5,730 nucleotides of DNA from Holophagaceae bacterium UBA706 (GTDB lineage Bacteria > Acidobacteriota > Holophagae > Holophagales > Holophagaceae). The notes below the pieces were generated by a model that was given only the letters and a program-made list of their open reading frames with translations, did not search any database and was not told the DNA's origin. Shown in pieces: positions 1 through 5,548 of this stretch (positions are counted from its first letter, which is position 1; every line of letters starts with the position of its first letter). Location: NCBI GenBank assembly GCA_002298155.1, contig DBME01000384.1, positions 1 through 5,730 on the forward strand, given 5' to 3'. A program made the position numbers and the translations under genes.

Positions 1-2250
1 CAGCAGCCCGCGCGGGCCCTCCTGGTGACCCGCGGCCTGGAGGCGGCCAAGGCCTCCCTGGGCCTCCGGGCGCAGGATGGCCTACGGGAATACAACCAGA
101 TCACCGATGCCTTCGGTTCCACCCACGTGCGCTATCACCAGACCTACCGGGGCGTGGAGGTCTTCAACGGCACCGTCCTGGGCCACGTGGACGCCGGCGG
201 CAACCTGGCGGCGCCCCTCGCCACGATCCAGCCGGACATCGACCTTCAGCCGGCGGCCCTCCTGGACGAGGCCCGCATCCGCGCCATCGTCACGGCGAAC
301 CTGGCGGAGGCCGGCCGCCTCTGGCCCATCCAGGTCAAGCCGATCGTCTTCCCCACCAAGTACCAGGACGGCCTCAAGTTCGTCCCCGACGCCCAGGGCG
401 CCCTGGAGCTGGACCCCCGCTACCACGTGCTCGCGCCTCGCCGGCCGGAAGCCTACCGCTGGGCCTACCGCGCCAGCGCCATGCAGGCCACCGGCAAGGG
501 CCTGGTGGCCACCGAGTTCGTGATCGACGGCCTCACCGGCCAGATCCTCAAGATGTGGGACGGCATCCAGCACGCCGACACCCCCGCGGTGGGCACCGGC
601 GCCAGCCAGTACAACGGCGCCGTCTCCCTGGACACCGTGCAGCTGGCCGATTCCGGCCTGTTCACCCTGCGCGACGCCACCCGCGCCACCCAGCCCTGGC
701 CCAACCCCTTCGGCGTGGACTGGCCCGAATGGGCGGGCATCGGCAGCCAGACCCTGGCCTATGACCCCAACGGCCCCAACTGGATGACCAGCTACTCCAC
801 GCCCTACACCAGCCCGGTCAACACCTGGGGCAACGGCCAGGCCTATGCCTGGGGGACCGACCACCCCGCGGGCCTCTTCCAGCCCGTGGGCCAGACCGCG
901 GCCGTGGACGCCCACTACTCTGTGCAGTTCACCTGGGACTACTACGACAAGGTCCTGGGGCGCCCCGGCGGCATCGACGGCCTGGGCAGCTCCGTGATCA
1001 GCCTCGTCCACGTGGACAACGGCAACGGCGGTGCCCTGAACAACGCGGGCTGGAGCGCCATGTGGTTCATGATGCAGTACGGCGACGGCAGCGCAACCGG
1101 CCCACTGACCACCCTGGACGTGGCGGCCCACGAAGTGAGCCACGGCGTCATGAGCTACACCGCGAACCTCGACGGAGCCGGCTTCGAGAGCGCCGGCCTG
1201 AACGAAGCCAACTCCGACATCCACGCCACCATGGCGAAGTACTACCACTGGGGCGCCGGCGACCAGGGCGGCGTGGTGCCCGACACCACCACCCAGGCGC
1301 CGCAGGACAACAACACCTGGCAGTACCTCTGGACCATGGGCCCCCAGCTCTCCGCGGACGGGACCACCCCCCTGCGCTGGCTCTACAAGCCCAGCAAGGA
1401 CGGCATGAGCTATGACGCCTGGTTCGACGGGGTCGGCATCGAGGATTCCCACTTCAGCATGGGGCCCGGGAACCGCGCGTTCTTCTTCCTGAGCCGGGGC
1501 GCCTCGGCCGACGCCTCCCAGGAGACCCACTCCACGTACCTGCCCGGGGGCATGACCGGCATCGGCAACGACAAGGCCATCCGCATCTGGTTCCACGCCA
1601 TGACCACCAAGGTGACGGACATCGAGGCAAACTACCACGCCATCCGCGAGGCCATGATCGCCTCCGCCGCCGAGCTGTTCCCCGGCGCTGGAGGGGCCGA
1701 TTCCACCGAGATGGCCGCCGTCCGGAACGCGTTCGCGGCCATCAATGTGGGCGCGCCCGCGGGGGGCCAGGAACCCGTCCAGGTCCGTTTCGCGGCCCAC
1801 CCAACCGCTCCCACCTACTACCGGAGCAGCATCATCTGGCCCGCGACCATCGCCCTGCCCCTGCCCAAGCCGGCGGTCACCAACGCCGCGGACACCTCCG
1901 TCACCTGGAGCCTGGGGGGCCTGTCCTACCTGGTTCCCGAGGGCGGCCGCTTCGGGGAGGGTGACACCTTTGTCGCCCCCTACGTTCCCCGGGGACACGC
2001 CTTCCCCGTCAAGGCCACCAGCAAGGCGGATCCCCGGCAGGCCGCCGTCACCCTGGTCTTCTCCGTCCTGCTGGACACGGACAGCGACTTCGACACCGAC
2101 GCCTGCGACCTGGGCGCCATGGCCTACGACTACTTCGCCGTCTTCGGGCGCTATCCCTCCACCAACATCCTGGGCAGCCCCTGGGGCGGCGCCGACGACT
2201 ACGGCGTCGAGGCCTTCCTCGAAGGCTTCAACAACGCCTTCAACCAGTAA
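1..2250 (+). CDS. M4 (thermolysin-like) extracellular zinc metallopeptidase, 5' partial
   Basis: This is a secreted zinc endopeptidase that cleaves proteins outside the cell and is made as a self-processed precursor. The frame is open from base 1 with no signal peptide, so the true start lies upstream. Residues are numbered from the GTG at 25. An FTP propeptide (about 28-75, HVRYHQTYRGVEVFNG) and a PepSY-like part (about 77-180) come first. The catalytic domain (about 190-580) has AVDAHYSVQFTWDYY, then HEVSH (H369, E370, H373), the third zinc ligand E394 in GLNEANSD, and the transition-state histidine H476 in DSHFSMGPGNRAFFFLSRG. All key M4 residues are present; the HExxH-to-Glu spacing is one residue longer than in thermolysin. 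An Ig-like domain follows (about 590-683, VTWSLGG and ATSKADP), then an acidic tail with DTDSDFDTDACD at 684-695. The gene ends in TAA with no T-tract terminator and overlaps the convergent regulator gene by 11 bp. Family assignment is near certain; the protein substrate is unknown. Confidence 0.95.
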   Translation, partial: QQPARALLVTRGLEAAKASLGLRAQDGLREYNQITDAFGSTHVRYHQTYRGVEVFNGTVLGHVDAGGNLAAPLATIQPDIDLQPAALLDEARIRAIVTANLAEAGRLWPIQVKPIVFPTKYQDGLKFVPDAQGALELDPRYHVLAPRRPEAYRWAYRASAMQATGKGLVATEFVIDGLTGQILKMWDGIQHADTPAVGTGASQYNGAVSLDTVQLADSGLFTLRDATRATQPWPNPFGVDWPEWAGIGSQTLAYDPNGPNWMTSYSTPYTSPVNTWGNGQAYAWGTDHPAGLFQPVGQTAAVDAHYSVQFTWDYYDKVLGRPGGIDGLGSSVISLVHVDNGNGGALNNAGWSAMWFMMQYGDGSATGPLTTLDVAAHEVSHGVMSYTANLDGAGFESAGLNEANSDIHATMAKYYHWGAGDQGGVVPDTTTQAPQDNNTWQYLWTMGPQLSADGTTPLRWLYKPSKDGMSYDAWFDGVGIEDSHFSMGPGNRAFFFLSRGASADASQETHSTYLPGGMTGIGNDKAIRIWFHAMTTKVTDIEANYHAIREAMIASAAELFPGAGGADSTEMAAVRNAFAAINVGAPAGGQEPVQVRFAAHPTAPTYYRSSIIWPATIALPLPKPAVTNAADTSVTWSLGGLSYLVPEGGRFGEGDTFVAPYVPRGHAFPVKATSKADPRQAAVTLVFSVLLDTDSDFDTDACDLGAMAYDYFAVFGRYPSTNILGSPWGGADDYGVEAFLEGFNNAFNQ

Positions 2251-2659
2251 GGGCGGCCCTGAGGAGACCCCGCAGCGCCCTGCCATCCAGCGGCTTGTCC
2301 AGCACCCCCAGGACCCCCATGCCCCTGCAGGCCTGGAGGTCCCGGGGGTCCTCCGTGGAGGTGAGGACGATCACCCGGGCCTCCGCGGTGGCCGGGTCCT
2401 CCCGCAGCCTGCGGAGGACCTCGAGGCCATCCATGCCCGGCATCCGAAGGTCCAGCAGGGTCCATTCGGGCTTCCAGGCCTCGCCGTCCCCACCGGGCAG
2501 GCCCTCCCGGATCACGCGCAGGGCCGAAGGACCGTCGGCGGCCACCTGGACGTCGGTATAGCCCTCTACGCCAAGCGCCCAGCGGGCCAGTTCCACGTCC
2601 TCGGCGCTGTCCTCCACGAGGAGGAGGCGGGGTCTTTGGGAAAGGTCCGACGGGTTCAC
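2240..2659 (-). CDS. Single-domain response regulator (Rcp1-like receiver)
   Basis: This 139-residue protein consists only of a CheY-type receiver domain, which takes a phosphoryl group from a histidine kinase. Counting from the GTG at 2659, LLLVEDSAEDVELA supplies the acidic pocket E16/D17. The phosphoacceptor is D70 in LLDLRMPGMDG, the switch threonine is T100 in VLTSTED, and the conserved lysine is K122 in DKP. The LVEDxxxDVEL start and LLDLRMPGMDG resemble Rcp1-like regulators that partner PAS or phytochrome-type kinases. GTG 2659 is chosen because it overlaps the kinase stop as GTGA and has GGAG eight bases upstream; an upstream in-frame ATG at 2722 would add 21 arginine/glycine-rich residues lying inside the kinase gene. 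No DNA-binding, enzymatic or histidine phosphotransfer domain follows, so the output must be a partner protein or phosphorelay. The family is sure; the partner outside this operon is unknown. Confidence 0.93.
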   Translation of the reverse strand: MNPSDLSQRPRLLLVEDSAEDVELARWALGVEGYTDVQVAADGPSALRVIREGLPGGDGEAWKPEWTLLDLRMPGMDGLEVLRRLREDPATAEARVIVLTSTEDPRDLQACRGMGVLGVLDKPLDGRALRGLLRAALTG

Positions 2660-3990
2660 GGATCGAGCTCCACGTAGAAGACGGATCCTCCACCCACGGC
2701 CGATTCCGCACGGATCCGCCACCCGTGCTTGTCGACGATCATTCGGACCATGGCCAGCCCGATGCCGAGGCCCTCGAACAGGCCCTCCGGGTGCAGCCGC
2801 CCGAAGGGCTGGAAGAGCCCCCCCGCCAGGGCCGGGTCGAACCCCGCGCCATTGTCCCGCACCGCCAGCATGCGGCGCCCCTCGACGGAATGGTACGCCA
2901 GGGCCACCTCGGGGCGAGGGACGCCCGCCGAGAACTTCACCGCGTTGCCCAGGAGGTTGCGCAGGCAGAGGGACAAGAGCCGGCGGTCGCCCTCCACCTG
3001 GATGCCCTCCGCGATGGAAAGCCGCTTGGGGATCCGCAGGCCCTCCTGGGCCAGATCCTCGATGGCCTCCCAGGCCACGCGGGAGAGGTCCACCGTCTCG
3101 AAGCAGGCCTTGTCCAGGGAGACCCGGGTGAGCTGCAGGAGGCCGTCGATCACCGCGCGCATGCGCCGGCTGCCCCGTTCCATGCGCCCGGCGATGTCGC
3201 GCACGCGGGGCGGGGTTCCCGGATCCGCCAGATCCTGGAGCATCCTCCCATAGCCCTCCATGCGGGCGATGGGCGCGCGCATCTCGTGGGAGACCATGTG
3301 GGCGAAGGCGGCCAGGTCGCGGTTGGCCGATTCCAGCTGGGCCGTGCGTTCCTGGACGCGCTGCTCCAGTTCCTGGGCCAGGAGGCGCCGTCCTTCCTGG
3401 ATGGCGTGCCGGCCGGTGATGTCCGTGGCCATGACCAGGCAGGTCACACCCGGTTCGCGCCGGACGCCCTGCAGCTCCAGCCGCACGCCATGGCCGCCCG
3501 CGCGGGGCAGGACCACCTCGCAGGTGCGCCGCCGGCCGCCTTGGCTCAGGGCCGACAGGAAGCGGTGGAGGACGGCGCGGTCCGCCGGAGGCAGGAAGGA
3601 GTCCAGGCCCCGGCCCAGCGTCCAGGAGGGATCGGCCTCCCGCAGGAGGGCGGCCCCGGCCTGGTTGGTCTGGAGCACGGTGCCCTGGAGGTCCACGGTG
3701 AAGTAACCCAGCGGTGCGAAATCGAAGAGGTCGCGGTAGTTCTTCCGCTCCTGCTCCAGGCGGGCCTGGGTTTCGAGCAGGGCCTCGTTCTGGACCTGCA
3801 GCTCGACCTGATGTACTTGAAGTTCATGGAGAAGCCGTGCCGTCTCCGACGACGGCGTGGGCTTCCGGCGGCCCGGGGGGGCCGAACGTCCTGGGTCGCC
3901 AGACCCAATTGGCTGATGATTTATGCGCTTCACGCGATGCCTCGTCCGGAGGATGGAAGCCCTGGAGGTCTGGTGGAATGGGCCAAACAT
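2656..3990 (-). CDS. Soluble PAS-domain sensor histidine kinase
   Basis: This kinase autophosphorylates on a histidine and should pass the phosphate to the receiver encoded directly downstream. Numbering runs from the ATG at 3990 (444 residues). A basic, proline-rich start (1-45) leads into a helical segment (about 48-85, LLHELQVHQVELQVQNEALL) and a PAS domain (about 86-190, FDFAPLGYFTVDLQGTVLQT). A coiled-coil linker (about 198-228) follows. The HisKA helix reads AFAHMVSHEMRAPIARMEGY with phosphoacceptor H235. The ATPase domain has an N box RNLLGNAVKFS (N345, N349), G1 DNGAGFD (D379) and G2 GLGIGLA (407-413). No membrane segment or signal peptide is visible, so the PAS domain probably senses a cytoplasmic cue; its ligand cannot be told. 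The start is uncertain: ATG 3990 has no ribosome binding site, whereas GTG 3933 (425 residues) has GAGG six bases upstream and keeps every domain. Function is secure; the N-terminus is not. Confidence 0.93.
   Translation of the reverse strand: MFGPFHQTSRASILRTRHRVKRINHQPIGSGDPGRSAPPGRRKPTPSSETARLLHELQVHQVELQVQNEALLETQARLEQERKNYRDLFDFAPLGYFTVDLQGTVLQTNQAGAALLREADPSWTLGRGLDSFLPPADRAVLHRFLSALSQGGRRRTCEVVLPRAGGHGVRLELQGVRREPGVTCLVMATDITGRHAIQEGRRLLAQELEQRVQERTAQLESANRDLAAFAHMVSHEMRAPIARMEGYGRMLQDLADPGTPPRVRDIAGRMERGSRRMRAVIDGLLQLTRVSLDKACFETVDLSRVAWEAIEDLAQEGLRIPKRLSIAEGIQVEGDRRLLSLCLRNLLGNAVKFSAGVPRPEVALAYHSVEGRRMLAVRDNGAGFDPALAGGLFQPFGRLHPEGLFEGLGIGLAMVRMIVDKHGWRIRAESAVGGGSVFYVELDP
2668..2671 (-). 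promoter_or_regulatory. Ribosome binding site of the response regulator
   Basis: On the minus strand this reads GGAG, with 8 bases to the GTG at 2659. It lies inside the last codons of the kinase gene. Together with the GTGA stop-start overlap it fixes the regulator start and suggests translational coupling to the kinase. Confidence 0.6.
3940..3943 (-). promoter_or_regulatory. Possible ribosome binding site for an alternative kinase start (GTG 3933)
   Basis: The minus strand reads GAGG, six bases before an in-frame GTG at 3933. This start would remove 19 residues that match no domain. The longer start at 3990 has only AT-rich sequence and a small palindrome where a ribosome binding site should lie. 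Confidence 0.4.
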
Positions 3991-4135
3991 GTTGTTGAGA
4001 ACAATAAAATTATGTGGCGGGGCCGAGCCATACCGGAAAGATAGGCAGGAAAAACGTCCGTGGGGAATTCAATGAAAGATTATTAAAAATTTACACAAAG
4101 ATGGCTCCCCGGATCCCCGCCCGGAAATTGCTACC
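3991..4135. promoter_or_regulatory. Divergent intergenic region with an AT-rich core
   Basis: This 145-bp gap separates the leftward kinase operon from the rightward M20 peptidase, so it should hold both promoters. Bases 4065-4100 contain only 7 G/C in 36, in sharp contrast to the GC-rich genes on either side. The core includes TATTAAAAATTTAC (4081-4094). I found no pair of -35 and -10 boxes with good match and spacing on either strand. The best minus-strand -10 is CATAAT at 4012-4007, without a good -35. Promoter placement is inferred from position and composition only. Confidence 0.45.
3992..4004. repeat. Small palindrome TTGTT-GAG-AACAA next to the kinase start
   Basis: Two perfect 5-bp arms flank a 3-bp centre, one base upstream of the ATG at 3990 on the minus strand. 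It could be a small operator, or a weak hairpin in the kinase leader. Arms this short in AT-rich DNA can arise by chance. Confidence 0.3.
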
Positions 4136-5275
4136 ATGACATCAACAATTCACGCCACGGAGGCTGCCTTGGGTCTGCATGAACGTTTTGGCGCAATGAT
4201 GGACACCGATCGTTTGGTGGCCCAGTTCATGGACATGGTCCAGGTGGACAGCGAGTCCGGGGACGAAGCGGCCTTCATGGCCTGGCTGCTCCCCGTCCTT
4301 AAAGAGATGGGCGCCGAGGCCGGCCTGGACGCCTACGGCAACCTCATCGCCAAGCTGCCGGGCAAGGAGAGCGTCGCCGAAGCCATCCTCCTCTCCTGCC
4401 ATGGCGACACCGTCAAGCCGGGCAAGGGCATCCGTCCCGTGCTGGCCGGCGGCGTCATCCGCTCCAGCGGGGACACCGTCCTGGGAGCGGACGACAAGGC
4501 GGGCATCGCCGAGATGCTCGAGGCCCTCAAGGTGGCCCCCGTGCACCCGCCCATCGAGATCGCCATCTCCCGCCAGGAGGAGATCGGCCTCCTGGGCGTC
4601 AAGAACCTCGACTACAGCCGCCTCACCGCCCGGAAGGGCTTCCTGCTGGACAACGACACCCTGGACACCATCATCACGGGCGGCCCCTCCTACTTCGCCC
4701 TGGACGTGACCGTCACCGGCAAGTCCGCGCACGCGGGCATGGAGCCGGAGAAGGGCATCAACGCCATCGTGGCCGCCGCCCGCGCCATCGGGGCCCTGCG
4801 CCTGGGGCGCCTGGACGCCGAGACCACCTCCAACGTCGGCATCATCCAAGGTGGCCTCATCCGCAACGGCGTGCCCGACAGCTGCACCTTCATGGCCGAA
4901 TGCCGCAGCCTGGACCATGCCAAGGGCCAGGCCCTGGCCGACGAGCTGGTGGCCACCATCCGCCGGGAAGTGGAAGCCTTCGGCGCCACGGTCGACATCA
5001 AGGTGAACAACCTCTGCCGCGCCTCCCACATCGACCCCGCCGAGGCCTGGACCGTACAAATCGCCAAGCGCGCCCTGGCCGCCCAGGGCATCAAGGCCGA
5101 GGCCGCCCACATGTGCGGCTTCACCGATGCCTCCATCTACAACAACCAGGGCATCGAGATGGCCGTGGTGGGGATCGGGGCCCGGCAGGAGCATTCCACC
5201 GCCGAGCACATCCTCGTGGAGGACATGGAACGGGCCGTGGCCATGATGGTGGAGATCCTCCGGCTCAGCGCCTGA
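4136..5275 (+). CDS. M20-family metallopeptidase, PepT-like (YqjE-type)
   Basis: This is a cytoplasmic two-zinc aminopeptidase of the tripeptidase T-like branch of M20; small peptides are the likely substrates, inferred from family. From ATG 4136 it has 379 residues, close to the usual length. Metal-site residues are H89 and D91 in SCHGDTVKPG, bridging D119 in LGADDKAG, E148 (general base) and E149 in SRQEEIGLLG, D172 in LLDND, and H353 in QEHSTAEH. H199 in GKSAHAGMEPEKGINA belongs to the inserted dimerisation domain, which shares the 'APEKG' style of Bacillus YqjE as I recall it. No signal peptide is seen. The start is open to doubt: family similarity begins near residue 22 (MDTDRLVAQFMDMVQVDSES), the ATG at 4136 has only a weak GGAAA upstream, and an in-frame TTG at 4169 has GGAGG five bases before it (368 residues). 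ATGs at 4196 and 4199 lack a ribosome binding site. It stands alone on its strand, 273 bp before the cold-shock gene. Other M20 activities, such as deacylation, are less likely. Confidence 0.92.
   Translation: MTSTIHATEAALGLHERFGAMMDTDRLVAQFMDMVQVDSESGDEAAFMAWLLPVLKEMGAEAGLDAYGNLIAKLPGKESVAEAILLSCHGDTVKPGKGIRPVLAGGVIRSSGDTVLGADDKAGIAEMLEALKVAPVHPPIEIAISRQEEIGLLGVKNLDYSRLTARKGFLLDNDTLDTIITGGPSYFALDVTVTGKSAHAGMEPEKGINAIVAAARAIGALRLGRLDAETTSNVGIIQGGLIRNGVPDSCTFMAECRSLDHAKGQALADELVATIRREVEAFGATVDIKVNNLCRASHIDPAEAWTVQIAKRALAAQGIKAEAAHMCGFTDASIYNNQGIEMAVVGIGARQEHSTAEHILVEDMERAVAMMVEILRLSA
4159..4163 (+). promoter_or_regulatory. Candidate ribosome binding site inside the 5' end of the M20 gene
   Basis: A perfect GGAGG lies five bases before an in-frame TTG at 4169. 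It is stronger than anything upstream of ATG 4136 and would shorten the protein by 11 residues that are outside the conserved domain. Confidence 0.4.
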
Positions 5276-5279
5276 GCCG
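5261..5279 (+). terminator. Hairpin across the M20 stop codon, weak terminator candidate
   Basis: CGGCTCAG (5261-5268) and CTGAGCCG (5272-5279) form a perfect 8-bp stem with a 3-base CGC loop. The TGA stop (5273-5275) lies in the right arm. A second short CCCC-GCC-GGGG stem follows at 5280-5290. There is no run of T after either, so this does not fit a classical intrinsic terminator; it may protect the 3' end or act with Rho. Confidence 0.3.
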
Positions 5280-5293
5280 CCCCGCCGGGGTCG

Positions 5294-5322
5294 TTCCGAA
5301 GGTAAAATTTAATTTCCGAAGG
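5294..5322. repeat. Direct repeat TTCCGAAGG x2, 20-bp period
   Basis: TTCCGAAGG occurs at 5294-5302 and again at 5314-5322, with AT-rich TAAAATTTAAT between them. The 20-bp period is about two helical turns, so both copies face the same side of the DNA. The second copy ends one base before a TTATAC box (5324-5329). This arrangement fits a regulator-binding site, but no regulator can be named. Confidence 0.4.
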
Positions 5323-5475
5323 GTTATACCACAGGCTGGCAAACAGGATGCCGGAATTCGCGCCGTTGCCCCCGCCGGGCACCTTTCGCTTATTTCCTGC
5401 ATTTGCCAAATCATTCCAACCCTTTTTTCGGAAAAGTAGGTCATCATCAAGGCTGGTCTTCCGCACAGGGTGGAT

Positions 5476-5533
5476 AGGCCACGCTGGTAGGGCCTTTGTC
5501 TCGACTCACATTCAGCGCAACACATGCGAGACA
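5476..5533 (+). promoter_or_regulatory. Tandem hairpins in the cold-shock gene leader
   Basis: Two stems follow each other just before the cold-shock gene. AGGCC (5476-5480) pairs with GGCCT (5491-5495) around a 10-base loop. TGTCTCG (5497-5503) pairs perfectly with CGAGACA (5527-5533) around 23 bases. The second stem ends four bases before the AGGA ribosome binding site. Cold-shock genes in other bacteria, such as E. coli cspA, have structured leaders that control translation with temperature; that this one does so is inference. Confidence 0.4.
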
Positions 5534-5537
5534 GATC

Positions 5538-5541
5538 AGGA
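5538..5541 (+). promoter_or_regulatory. Ribosome binding site of the cold-shock gene
   Basis: AGGA lies seven bases before ATG 5549. It sits outside the 5497-5533 stem but close enough for that structure to influence ribosome access. Confidence 0.6.
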
Positions 5542-5548
5542 CGCTACC

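Larger units (their letters stand above)
5276..5548. other. Non-coding region between the M20 peptidase and the cold-shock gene
   Basis: No convincing gene lies in these 273 bases. From left to right they hold the end of the stop-codon hairpin, a TTCCGAAGG direct repeat (5294-5322) and a TTATAC box (5324-5329). A 5-bp stem TGCCC-CCGCC-GGGCA (5367-5381) is followed by the pyrimidine-rich CCTTTCGCTTATTT, a second weak terminator candidate. An AT-rich stretch with CTTTT-TTCGG-AAAAG (5422-5436) and two hairpins (5476-5533) complete it. The cold-shock promoter should be here. TTGCCC (5366-5371) with TTATTT (5390-5395), 18 bases apart, is one modest candidate, but I cannot place the transcription start. 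Confidence 0.5.

Noticed and set aside
82..2286. Long open frame (734 codons) on the minus strand opposite the protease
   Set aside because: Its translation is glycine/valine/histidine-rich low-complexity sequence with no motif. It mirrors the high-GC third positions of the real gene, which shows full M4 catalytic motifs.
1745..2677. Plus-strand open frame of 310 codons overlapping the protease end and running antisense to the regulator
   Set aside because: The product is a proline/serine/arginine-rich shadow without domains, and the other frames encode clear proteins.
2725..4044. Plus-strand open frame of 439 codons opposite the kinase
   Set aside because: It has no recognisable motif and is a reverse-complement shadow of the histidine kinase, whose H, N, G1 and G2 boxes are intact.
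4142..5209. Minus-strand open frame of 355 codons opposite the M20 peptidase
   Set aside because: The product is a glycine/valine/aspartate-rich shadow with no domain; the plus strand encodes all the metal-binding residues of M20.
4900..5439. Plus-strand frame running from inside the M20 gene into the intergenic region
   Set aside because: Most of it is an out-of-frame arginine/glycine/proline-rich reading of the M20 gene, and the part beyond 5275 matches nothing and has no start signal.
5403..5442. TTGCCA at 5403-5408 with TAGGTC at 5437-5442 as a cold-shock promoter
   Set aside because: The spacing of 28 bases is far too long for sigma-70, and TTCCAA at 5414-5419 is a poor -35 match, so no promoter was called there.
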